From Fulvivirga sp. M361 (GTDB lineage Bacteria > Bacteroidota > Bacteroidia > Cytophagales > Cyclobacteriaceae), in assembly GCF_007097395.1 (NCBI RefSeq), contig NZ_VKDC01000006.1:458073-522072 (forward strand): DNA of 64,000 bases, given 5' to 3'. Made by a program: the position numbers and the translations under genes. This document shows, one piece after another, positions 24,815 to 33,357 of the stretch. The notes beneath the pieces are model-generated. The model was not told the DNA's origin and searched no databases. It worked only from the letters and a program-made list of their open reading frames with translations. Each line of letters opens with the position of its first letter. Positions within the stretch are counted from its first letter, which is position 1.

Positions 24815-27022
24815 TTAATCCAAAATACTTAACCTTCTGGAAAATGAATTGTCCTCAGATAATAATCTCAAAACATAAATACCTTTTGGTAAATGTGGCA
24901 GTTTTATTTTGATGGAATTTGACGGCTGACTTGTTGTAAACTGGTAGGAGAGGTCAATATTTTGTCCGTTGGCACTGACGAGATGAACTTTTTTCAACGG
25001 TAACGGATCCATATCAGTCAAATGTATAAATGACCCTCCGGATACAGGATTGGGATACAGACTAAATGCTCCTTCCAGATCTCTTTCTATGCTTACAATG
25101 GTGCCATCGAAGAATTTTTCACCATATTCAAAAGCATTTTTTCCAACCTTTTCGCCTATCAACCTGCCGGGAATATCATCAACCGGAGGATGTATACCTC
25201 CCCATATGCGGGACAAGCTACACTGATCGGAGGCATCATAGTACTTCGCCCATTGAAGTATTATATCTTCACTGGGCCCCTCTTCAAAAACAAGAAACTC
25301 ATTTTTAGCAGCGATAAACTCACCTACTCCTCCGGGGAAATATTCATCTCCGGTAAATAAGGACAGTACCTCAGCGGCAGCTCTCGAATAAGTGGAGTGA
25401 CCTGAAACATATCCGGCAAAAGGAGGGGTAACAAAAGTAGGTCGCTGGTAAGGCCACCAATTCTCGGCCAGTATCCATCCGACTCCGGCTTCATCTACTT
25501 TAGGGTCGACGATAAAATCAGGTCCCTTCCATGCCAGCAACTTTATTTTCCCAACATTTTCATTCATCGATCCGGCAAGAGGGTCACCTTCTTCCACTAA
25601 TTCAATATATCCTTCTACCAATGGTACACCCGCTTCATTATAATTCATTTTAGCAGGGTCTGAAGCCTGCCCTTTATCCGCCATGTATCGGATGGCTGAA
25701 ATGGGCCTGATATAGTCGTAATACCCTTTGATTCCCCATGCACTAATAGCGGCATCATGCATAGCGCCACCAAGCATAAAGTAACTCTTGACGTCCCATT
25801 CCAAATCGTCCATCACATCGCCTTGTCCCTTAAACTTCTTGACGAGCTCAGGGTGATCATTTACGTAGTTCAGAATAGTGAACCAATGGCCCGGAGGTGT
25901 TTCTGAGTCTGGCCCATCGGCCCAAAACTCTGCTAATACACGGCCATAATCGCCACGCGAAACAAGTTGCTCCGGGTAAGGTTGTCCTGTTTTGGGGTTT
26001 ATCGTATACCCGCTACCAGGATCTCCTCCTTCTATTTGATTATAAAACGCTTTGAGTCCGGCTATAGTAGTTGGAAAGTCTGAAATATTAAGGTTTCCGA
26101 TACCACCGGGAGAAATATCCCACATTATCCCATCCGATGGGTCCAGGTGGGAAGACCAGATTGAAACCAGGTTAAATCCCCATTTATAATCGTCTGAAGC
26201 AGCATTGTTGGCAGGGTTGATATAAGCTGGTGCACCCGGATCATGATAGACCTTATATTCTACTCCATCTTTATCATAGGTGATAGCATCTTCTTCTGTC
26301 AATGAAAATGGAACGGTATTTCCCCATTCAGGGCTTAAAAACTCCGGGATTTCCCCTGGGATCTCATTTCCTGCCTGGTCTATAAACACGTCAAAAGCCA
26401 ATGGTTGCCACCGATTAGGGTCCGTTATATTCTGGCTGCCTGGTTTGGCGACAACCATGGGGACGTTGGCAGGTTCATAAAACAGGTTTTCATATTCATC
26501 TACTTCATTTGAGCCGTCCTGAAGTCCAAATTCGATTATTTTTGCTGCCAAATAATTTCCCAAAGCTGCAGGCGAACCGGAAGTGTAATCCTGCGATTCC
26601 TCGTTGATATTATAGCCTAACGTAATCATTAAATCGTTTGCCAGGGTATTCGTTTCTACTGAACCGGGAGAATTTTTGAATCGGTGGGTAATAAGTCTGT
26701 AAGAGGCATAGCTTAAAGCTTCTTTTTGTGCTTCAGCAATGTTTGAAGGCAAAGAAACTCCATCAAAATCAATCTTAAACCCTCCTATACTTCTTCCCAG
26801 AAAAAAATTGACTGACCCGGGGTCATATACCGACCAGCAGTCATACATGGCCGCAGAAATATGGAACAAGTTACGGGCATGAACCGTAGGTCTGGCGAAA
26901 TCATTTCGAATACCCTCCAAAAGCACTTCATTCCACATTCTGGCCACAGTATGCTGGGCACTGGAAGAATAACCAACAGTTAGCAAGTAGATTAAAAGAG
27001 AAAAAAGTAATGTTTTTTTCAT
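24815..27022 (-). CDS. Vanadium haloperoxidase/PAP2-like secreted protein with T9SS tail
   Basis: 735 residues from the ATG at 27022; a start at 27043 adds seven residues before the signal peptide. The signal ends SSSAQ. The helical domain carries the vanadate/phosphate-binding set of vanadium haloperoxidases in order: KGYYDYIRPISAIR (Lys/Arg), FAGYVSGHSTYSRAA (His542), and SRIWGGIHPPVDDIPG (Arg and His611, the apical ligand position in chloroperoxidase). The last about 80 residues (SLYPNPVSGGSFIHL to the end) are a T9SS sorting domain. Haloperoxidase or acid phosphatase activity both fit; halide specificity cannot be read from sequence. Its 3' end is duplicated at 23829-24004. Confidence 0.85.
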   Translation of the reverse strand: MKKTLLFSLLIYLLTVGYSSSAQHTVARMWNEVLLEGIRNDFARPTVHARNLFHISAAMYDCWSVYDPGSVNFFLGRSIGGFKIDFDGVSLPSNIAEAQKEALSYASYRLITHRFKNSPGSVETNTLANDLMITLGYNINEESQDYTSGSPAALGNYLAAKIIEFGLQDGSNEVDEYENLFYEPANVPMVVAKPGSQNITDPNRWQPLAFDVFIDQAGNEIPGEIPEFLSPEWGNTVPFSLTEEDAITYDKDGVEYKVYHDPGAPAYINPANNAASDDYKWGFNLVSIWSSHLDPSDGIMWDISPGGIGNLNISDFPTTIAGLKAFYNQIEGGDPGSGYTINPKTGQPYPEQLVSRGDYGRVLAEFWADGPDSETPPGHWFTILNYVNDHPELVKKFKGQGDVMDDLEWDVKSYFMLGGAMHDAAISAWGIKGYYDYIRPISAIRYMADKGQASDPAKMNYNEAGVPLVEGYIELVEEGDPLAGSMNENVGKIKLLAWKGPDFIVDPKVDEAGVGWILAENWWPYQRPTFVTPPFAGYVSGHSTYSRAAAEVLSLFTGDEYFPGGVGEFIAAKNEFLVFEEGPSEDIILQWAKYYDASDQCSLSRIWGGIHPPVDDIPGRLIGEKVGKNAFEYGEKFFDGTIVSIERDLEGAFSLYPNPVSGGSFIHLTDMDPLPLKKVHLVSANGQNIDLSYQFTTSQPSNSIKIKLPHLPKGIYVLRLLSEDNSFSRRLSILD

Positions 27023-27098
27023 GTCTTTCAGTTTAATATCCATGAGATAGTGAACTTAATATTAATGTAAATCCGAATATAAAACATTTCTTGTCACC

Positions 27099-27284
27099 AT
27101 GCTTTTTGCGGGCATAAGAGTAGGTAAAGAGGTGGCATCCTCCCTGTTTGAGGAGATTGCTCCAGCTTTTCAACACGAAACCCTACCCAAAAGCTTCCTA
27201 AAGACGTTTGCTAATACGGTTAATAGGTTTAAATCCAAAAAACTCGCGATAATATTATTCAAAAAAAATGACACAACAAGTTAA
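27099..27284 (+). CDS. Hypothetical 61-residue ORF, possible remnant
   Basis: Starts MLFAGIRVGKEV and contains LPKSFLKTFANTVNRFKSKK, basic at its end. I recognise no family. It sits alone on the plus strand in a region otherwise without genes, directly before another short ORF at 27288. It could be a degenerate mobile-element fragment or chance. Confidence 0.2.
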   Translation: MLFAGIRVGKEVASSLFEEIAPAFQHETLPKSFLKTFANTVNRFKSKKLAIILFKKNDTTS

Positions 27285-27287
27285 TCA

Positions 27288-27464
27288 ATGCCAAGAAAAT
27301 CAACATCAGAGTATGAGTTCGGGATGACCATTTCAGAAAAGACCATTACCACTTATCGTCACTGCCGAATCAAGGTAAGAGTGAAGAAGAAGTTTCCTTA
27401 TAGGGTAGAAGTTACTCCATCTGCTGACACAAGGTCTGCACCGAGACCTATACTGACGAGCTGA
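27288..27464 (+). CDS. Hypothetical 58-residue basic ORF
   Basis: ATG-started frame, MPRKSTSEYEFGMTISEKT.., rich in Lys/Arg (CRIKVRVKKKF), four bases after the stop at 27284 and ending just before the M16 stop. No recognisable domain. The tandem layout with 27099-27284 is suggestive but not convincing. Confidence 0.2.
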   Translation: MPRKSTSEYEFGMTISEKTITTYRHCRIKVRVKKKFPYRVEVTPSADTRSAPRPILTS

Positions 27465-27468
27465 TATT

Positions 27469-30270
27469 TTACTCAGGTTTCATAATAACACTTACAGTAT
27501 TGCTGGTATTCATGATATCCCTCAATTTCTTTGTGAATTTCTCAATGGTCATTTTGTTTAAAATAGTTTCATAATTTTCTGATAGCGCTGTATTATATCC
27601 AATTTGATATTGATTAATGATTCCGGAAAGGAATGTATTATTTTGCTCTAACGACTGCTCCCGGCTTTTGATCATTTCTTCTACAGCTTTTTTGTAATCT
27701 TCTTCTTTCGGGCCGTTGTCCAGAAGGTTCTTCATTTCTGCATGAATAATTCCAACGAGTTTATCCGCTTTATCAGGATTACAGTCAAAATACATGGTGA
27801 GACTATAACTATCATAAGGAATGCTGGAGAATGAATTGTAGACGCTCACCCCGTAGCTTCCTCCTTCCTGTTCTCTTATGGTTTCAAAGTATCGTTGTGA
27901 AAGTATTCCTTTAGCTATGGCTAATACCATGGCGGATTCTCTTGAATATTTTGCTTCCCCCTGGTATTTTATAAAATTCGTCTGCTTCGAAACTTCCATG
28001 GGCTGCGAAAACATTTTTATGTATCCATTACCATGCGGACGAACCCCGTCATCTTTCCAATGTTCTCTTCTCCCGTTATCGGAAATAGCTCCGATGTATT
28101 TTTCTACTAACGGAATGAAGGAGGCTTCATCAATGGCCCCAACAAAAGCAAAGACAAAGTCTCCCGCGTTACTGATCCTGTCACGGTAAATTCCTTCTAC
28201 TTTCTCAAAAGCAATATTATCTACAAATTCAAGGCTCTGAATGGGTCTTCTCGATAGGTTATCTCCGGACATGGTTACTAAAATCGAATCTCTCATAATC
28301 TTTTGAGGGTTTGTAGCAGCATTTTTAAGGCGTAGCTTCATGTTGGCCACTACGGTTTCATAGCTTTCCCTATCAAAACGAGGTGCTTCAAAAGTCAGGT
28401 AAATTAACTTCATCAGGGTTTCAATATCCTTTGGTGTAGACGACCCGTTTAATCCTTCTGAAAATTGACTGATCCGCGCCCAAATGCTAACTTGTTTGCC
28501 TACCAGCAGTTTTTTTAAATTTTCTAAATTATGTTCACCAATGCCGCTTTCATCAGCGATCTGAGCTGTTGCACTGGCGGTTGGCAAGGCGTCATCTGCA
28601 AGTAAAGACATACCTCCTCGACTGTAAGCATTAAACAGGATCTGGTTTTCATTTTTATCGGTAGGGTAGACCACCACTTTTGCTCCGTTACTCAATGTAT
28701 ATTCTTTGGCTTCCAACCCATTTAGAGTGGCTGTAGCTACAGTTTTCCCGGGAGTGAGTTCATTGGCAACCAAAGGACTACTTACTACATGGTCCACAAA
28801 TACTTCAACAGGCTCTTTTTTCACTTCTTTGAATATTCCTTCAATTTGCTCTTTGGATGGATATTCAAAATCCACATTTTTAGGACCGGTGATTTTAACA
28901 GTCACATTATCCTCTGTGCTCCATTTTTTGGCTAAAATGCCAACTTCTCCCACAGTGATTTTTGGTAATTCATTCTTCACAAAGTCCAGCTCAAAGGCTA
29001 CTCCCGGCTTTGGCTCACCTACTAAATAATGATTTTGGATACTTCTTGCTAACCTGTCATTACTCACTTCCTTTCGGTTTTTGAATGCCTCTTCGTAAGC
29101 AGTTAACATTTTTATTTTAGCTCTTTCCAATTCAGTAGGAGTGAAGCCATGTCTTTTTACCCGCTCATTTTCGATAAGCAATGCCTTCATAGCCCCCAAT
29201 ACATCCTTATGATCAGGTTTAGCTCCACCCATATAAAAGACATCCGAGGTCCTTACAAAATTGTAGTATCCTATTTGCGCGCCCTTAAAGGGTGTATGGG
29301 GTTTTTGCTGGATATTGTTCAATCTCTCGGCCATGATAGATCTGTGCAACGACGTCAAAAGGTCATCGCGCAAGTAGTCAATATCTCTATTCTCCCTCTT
29401 AGTAGTGGGGTGCTTGATCATGATGGTGAATTGCACGTACTGTGCTTCTTCATCGGTAGCAAAATCATAGATAATACCTTCATTATCACCAACAGGGTAT
29501 TCTAACCTTTTAGCAGGATCATTTGGAGCACCAATTCCGGAGAGTATTCTCTTAACACGTTCCTCCATTTTGTCCGAATCAAAATCGCCAACGATCACAA
29601 CTGCCTGCAAGTCCGGGCGATACCACTTTTTATAAAAAGAACGGATCGCACTATAAGGGCTGTTTTCTACAACATCCATATCACCGATCACATCTCTGAT
29701 GGCATACTTGGACTCATAATAAGTGATTGGCGCTAATTTTTTTGACATACGCCTTCCTGCGTTGTTTCTTGTTCTCCATTCCTCTTTGATCACGCCCCGT
29801 TCTGCATCGATTTCTTCACCTGCCAATGTCAGCGAACCGGACCAGTCGTGCAAAATCAACACACAGGAATCCATCACGTCGGGGTTTCCTGTGGGTACAT
29901 TACTGAAGTTGTACACGGTTTCATCTGTATTGGTATAAGCATTGATATTTTTCCCAAATTGCACACCCTGTCTTTCGAGGAAATCTTTAACCCCTTTACC
30001 TTTGAAGTTATCAGACCCGTTGAAAGCAAGATGCTCAAGCATATGTGCCAGCCCATTCTGGTGATCTTCTTCCAGTATAGCACCTACATTCTGAACCAGG
30101 TAGAAACTAGCTCTGTCTTTTGGCTCTTCATTATGAAGGATATAATAAGTCATGCCATTCTCCAGTACCCCATATCGAATATCAGGATCAAGCAATTGAG
30201 GTCTTTCCTGGGCGGTTAGGGTAAGCGTACCAAACACACATAGCACCCATGTCAGTTTTAGTTTTTTCAT
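27469..30270 (-). CDS. Secreted M16 zinc metallopeptidase (two-module)
   Basis: Pitrilysin/insulinase-family protease, 933 residues from the ATG at 30270. This start follows AAGAGGAATA, a rare clear Shine-Dalgarno-like site for this phylum, and begins the signal peptide (..TLTLTAQ, about 21); the frame extending to 30417 is not a real N terminus. The N-terminal catalytic module has the inverted zinc motif HMLEH (His76, Glu79, His80) in GLAHMLEHLAFNGS, with the downstream Glu in AGEEIDAERGVIKEEW. A second, inactive M16 module (about 470-930) contains the R/Y region SYGVSVYNSFS. It probably degrades peptides in the periplasm. It stands alone. Confidence 0.93.
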   Translation of the reverse strand: MKKLKLTWVLCVFGTLTLTAQERPQLLDPDIRYGVLENGMTYYILHNEEPKDRASFYLVQNVGAILEEDHQNGLAHMLEHLAFNGSDNFKGKGVKDFLERQGVQFGKNINAYTNTDETVYNFSNVPTGNPDVMDSCVLILHDWSGSLTLAGEEIDAERGVIKEEWRTRNNAGRRMSKKLAPITYYESKYAIRDVIGDMDVVENSPYSAIRSFYKKWYRPDLQAVVIVGDFDSDKMEERVKRILSGIGAPNDPAKRLEYPVGDNEGIIYDFATDEEAQYVQFTIMIKHPTTKRENRDIDYLRDDLLTSLHRSIMAERLNNIQQKPHTPFKGAQIGYYNFVRTSDVFYMGGAKPDHKDVLGAMKALLIENERVKRHGFTPTELERAKIKMLTAYEEAFKNRKEVSNDRLARSIQNHYLVGEPKPGVAFELDFVKNELPKITVGEVGILAKKWSTEDNVTVKITGPKNVDFEYPSKEQIEGIFKEVKKEPVEVFVDHVVSSPLVANELTPGKTVATATLNGLEAKEYTLSNGAKVVVYPTDKNENQILFNAYSRGGMSLLADDALPTASATAQIADESGIGEHNLENLKKLLVGKQVSIWARISQFSEGLNGSSTPKDIETLMKLIYLTFEAPRFDRESYETVVANMKLRLKNAATNPQKIMRDSILVTMSGDNLSRRPIQSLEFVDNIAFEKVEGIYRDRISNAGDFVFAFVGAIDEASFIPLVEKYIGAISDNGRREHWKDDGVRPHGNGYIKMFSQPMEVSKQTNFIKYQGEAKYSRESAMVLAIAKGILSQRYFETIREQEGGSYGVSVYNSFSSIPYDSYSLTMYFDCNPDKADKLVGIIHAEMKNLLDNGPKEEDYKKAVEEMIKSREQSLEQNNTFLSGIINQYQIGYNTALSENYETILNKMTIEKFTKKLRDIMNTSNTVSVIMKPE

Positions 30271-30610
30271 TATTCCTCTTTTGTTCTTTAGCTTTTTATT
30301 AAGTTCAATATGCGATCTGTAAAATGTAAATAACATGGCCTTTGGTTGTTGTAATCTTATTTTTGAGTTTCTTGTAAAGCTCAAATCTATAGCTTTTTGA
30401 ATGACTTTGATCCACATTCCAAAAATTCAGCGTACTCATCACTATCTGACGTATAGCCGGCAGGCGGATTGAGCATCGGTTTGCCATCCCGGTACAGCAA
30501 AATTGTTAATAACTTTTTTGTATTTGATTGATAATCAATTATTTATTTGTATTTTGTATAGTAGAAATTTGAACCAAACTCGCGCTGTTTCCATTAGCTT
30601 TCATAACCAA
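30271..30610. other. Intergenic region upstream of M16 gene
   Basis: AT-rich, between two minus-strand genes. It holds ATTGATAATCAAT (30527-30539), a 6-1-6 palindrome that could be an operator. No exact TAnnTTTG element was found for the M16 gene. Confidence 0.35.
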
Positions 30611-31792
30611 CTATTGCATAGAGATTAGAGAGATTAATTTCTTTGTTTCAGAGGTATTCTCAGAAGGTTCAGCGATTGAAATGGCTTTAGTAGCCGCCTT
30701 TAACGCTCCTTTGTTATCTCCCATTTTATGAAGTAGTGCAGCTTTGGTGTCGTTATTGGCATAGCAAGTTTTAAGTTTGATAGAGCGATTAACCCATGAT
30801 AAGGCCAACTTCAGGGATGATTTATCTGTTATATTTTTGTTTTTATATACCTGCCAAGCATATGCATTAAGTGATTGCCAATTGCCGGTATCATATGTCG
30901 TCACATAATGGTCCACTACTTTTACATAAGATGTCCAATCCTTCTTTCTCGAGAAGTAATAGATATCAGCATAAGCCAAAAGCTTGTCCGGATCATCAAT
31001 CGATGAAGCCTTAACTTCTGATTTTTTCATTTCCCATTGTAAGGAATCATTGGAGTATAGTGCATTAAAAAGACTGGAACGATATACATTATAGATTTTA
31101 TCATTTACTTCTTTTTCTGAGGTGATGTTTTCATATGCCTCCCTGTTTTCCAGAAGGAATACGAACTGGGGATGACCGGAGCGGTTGACATGCTTATTGA
31201 TGACTTCAAAATTCTCTTTGGTCAGTAGTTCACTATCCGGTAATTGATAAAAGTACCAGTCTAAAACCTCTTGCACTGACTTTCCGGCTTCTTTTTGACT
31301 TGACATATACTCCCTGATAAATGGTCTTGAGCGATCACCGTTTTTATAGCGTTTCACCATTCCGGCAAAGTTCTTTTCAGGGTCTGCAGCAATTTTTCCC
31401 AGGGCAAGGAATTTTTCTGCATCGAGAGCACCAGTTGTTCTGTGTACTATCTCGCCATCACTGTTTAAGAAAAGTAATGTTGGATAAGCTTTGATCTCAA
31501 ATTCTTTGGCTAGTTCTATGCCTTCTCCTTTTTCCATATCCAGTTCATAGGATATGAAATTCTCTTTGTAAAACTTCCCTACTTTTTCGTCGGTAAATGT
31601 GTTTTTGACCATCCATTTGCAGGGCCCGCACCAACTTGTATTAGCATCAAAAAAGATCAGTTTGTCAGATGCTTTTGCCAGCTTCTTTATTTCATTCCAC
31701 GTCCCTTCTTCAAATTCTAGTCCCTGCCCTGAGACTAAATAGGGTATCATTATAGAACAAAATAAAACGCCGATCGACTTTAGTATCTTCAT
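30611..31792 (-). CDS. Exported thioredoxin-fold protein with helical C-terminal domain
   Basis: 393 residues: signal peptide ending LVSGQ (about 23), a thioredoxin domain (about 25-140) with active-site WCGPCKW (Cys55, Cys58) and the cis-proline in IKAYPTLLF, then about 250 residues of TPR-like helices (WVNRSIKLK, ALLHKMGDNKGALKAATKAI). Likely a periplasmic thiol-disulfide reductase or chaperone-like protein. It is paralogous to its upstream neighbour, 36 bp away in the same operon, and to the triple-thioredoxin protein at 43450-45432. Confidence 0.88.
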   Translation of the reverse strand: MKILKSIGVLFCSIMIPYLVSGQGLEFEEGTWNEIKKLAKASDKLIFFDANTSWCGPCKWMVKNTFTDEKVGKFYKENFISYELDMEKGEGIELAKEFEIKAYPTLLFLNSDGEIVHRTTGALDAEKFLALGKIAADPEKNFAGMVKRYKNGDRSRPFIREYMSSQKEAGKSVQEVLDWYFYQLPDSELLTKENFEVINKHVNRSGHPQFVFLLENREAYENITSEKEVNDKIYNVYRSSLFNALYSNDSLQWEMKKSEVKASSIDDPDKLLAYADIYYFSRKKDWTSYVKVVDHYVTTYDTGNWQSLNAYAWQVYKNKNITDKSSLKLALSWVNRSIKLKTCYANNDTKAALLHKMGDNKGALKAATKAISIAEPSENTSETKKLISLISMQ

Positions 31793-31828
31793 GGTTCAAT
31801 TATTTGAGTTGATAAAAATATCGTTGCA

Positions 31829-33025
31829 TCAGACTGATCCTTTTATCTTTGTAATCAGTTCTATGGTGGGTGAAGTATATGATTTTTCTTTCTCTTCCTC
31901 AGTTGCGAGTGACAGTGCAGTCTTTGCTGATTTAAGTGCTTTTTTAGGCTTGTTCATTTTTAAAAGGAGGGCGGCTTTTGCGTGATTGTTGCGGTATTTA
32001 TTTTCCATTTTTATAGAAAGGTTGATCCACTCTAAAGCCAGTGTCCAGTGATCTTTACGTGTAATGGCATCATTCTTAGCCACCTGTAACGTATAGTACC
32101 CTATATCTCCCGCACTTATATCATAATTATTAATGTAGTCGTTAATGGTGGTCACATAGTTATCCCAGTTTTTGTTTCGCGCATGGTAGTAAATGCTGAC
32201 CCTTGTAACGAGTTTACCGGCATCTTCGAATCCTGATTTGTGTGTACGCATCTTAGCCTTTTCCCAGCGATCAACATCGTCTGAGTACATAGCCATGACC
32301 AGTAAGGTATTGTAAGCATCATACAGTGTTTTTTCTACTTCTTCTGCACCTACAAGTTTTTCATAATTGACCCGGTTCTTTTCCAGGAAAACAAACTTTG
32401 GGTGAAGAGGATTACCGGCCATCTTTTTTATTAGCTCGAAATTTTCTGCTGTTAGTAACTCTTCGTCAGTAGTATAGTTAAAATACCAATCTATTATTTC
32501 TTTCCTGGGTTCACTTGCATCTCGTAAGGCAAATAAATACCTCCGTATAAACTCAGGGGTGCGATTTCCCTCTTTGTACTGTACCTTCAACCCTTCGAGA
32601 CGCATTGTAGGATCAATGGCTTGTTTTGCAAATGCTATAAAGGCCTTTGGCCCTTTGGCACCACTTCCTTTATGCACCACCTTTTCATTTTTATCTATGA
32701 ACAAATAAGTGGGATATTGAGTGATCCTGAATTTCTTTGAAAGCATAGGACCTTCCCCTTTTTCCATATCCTGTTTGAAGGGAATGACATTTTTATTATA
32801 AAATTCACCTGTTTCCTTGTCCAAAAAGGTGTTTTTGTCCATCCATTTGCATGGACCACACCAACTCGTATAGGCATCGAAAAAAATTAGCTTATTTTCT
32901 TTCTTAGCCAGGGCTTTGATTTCTTCCCAGCTTCCACCACAGAATTCTATTCCTTGTGTAAAACCAAAAGTTGAGATCAATATGAAAACCAATATGATAC
33001 CTTTGAATTTGTTTGTTTTATTCAA
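31829..33025 (-). CDS. Exported thioredoxin-fold protein with helical C-terminal domain
   Basis: 398 residues, first of a two-gene operon. Signal peptide ending FGFTQ (about 24), thioredoxin domain with WCGPCKW (Cys56, Cys59), DMEKGEGPMLSKKF and cis-proline QYPTYLF, then a helical region of about 260 residues (ELLTAENFELIKKMAG, ALLLKMNKPKKALKSAKTAL). Same architecture as the downstream gene, so the pair arose by tandem duplication. Substrates unknown. Confidence 0.88.
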   Translation of the reverse strand: MNKTNKFKGIILVFILISTFGFTQGIEFCGGSWEEIKALAKKENKLIFFDAYTSWCGPCKWMDKNTFLDKETGEFYNKNVIPFKQDMEKGEGPMLSKKFRITQYPTYLFIDKNEKVVHKGSGAKGPKAFIAFAKQAIDPTMRLEGLKVQYKEGNRTPEFIRRYLFALRDASEPRKEIIDWYFNYTTDEELLTAENFELIKKMAGNPLHPKFVFLEKNRVNYEKLVGAEEVEKTLYDAYNTLLVMAMYSDDVDRWEKAKMRTHKSGFEDAGKLVTRVSIYYHARNKNWDNYVTTINDYINNYDISAGDIGYYTLQVAKNDAITRKDHWTLALEWINLSIKMENKYRNNHAKAALLLKMNKPKKALKSAKTALSLATEEEKEKSYTSPTIELITKIKGSV

Positions 33026-33357
33026 TTGTTCCGAGAATTTATTTTATAATATACTTTAACATCTATGAAGATTTGTTGATGGGCTGTTATCTGAAATGGA
33101 CAGTTGTCATAAACATCCTACATGTTAAGTTTGGTTATGAAGTATATACACTTAATCCGGGTGTCACACCTATTTTGAAAAGGCCATTAGGTAGGAAATA
33201 TTGAATAAATTAAAAGAACGGCTCCTGATGTTGTTTAACGGTAATTAACCAGGTACTGCGTGTCAACATTTCAAGATGTTATATCCAGGTTAAACTTATT
33301 TCTCACCTGGTAATACGCCTGAATTGTGTTTTACACCTATCCGGGAACTTGTAATTG
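33026..33357. other. Intergenic region with repeated motif
   Basis: Between the thioredoxin pair and the ASPIC gene. It carries the 15-base motif at 33329-33343 and a partial copy, ACACCTAT, at 33166-33173. No convincing gene: a 63-codon plus-strand frame at 33013-33204 lacks any family feature. Confidence 0.4.
33329..33343. repeat. Motif TTTTACACCTATCCG, copy 1
   Basis: Identical to 35418-35432. The similarity extends upstream to an ACGC at 33315-33318 (35406-35409 in copy 2). It lies just past the stop of the ASPIC gene and about 300 bp upstream of the thioredoxin operon. Either a regulatory site or a footprint of gene movement. Confidence 0.5.

Noticed and set aside
30527-30539. Fur-box-like palindrome upstream of M16
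   Set aside because: Only a 6-1-6 match and no iron-related gene nearby, so it is not called a Fur site.
33013-33204. 63-codon plus-strand frame between thioredoxin and ASPIC genes
   Set aside because: It overlaps the start of the thioredoxin gene on the other strand and has no signal, domain or plausible start context.
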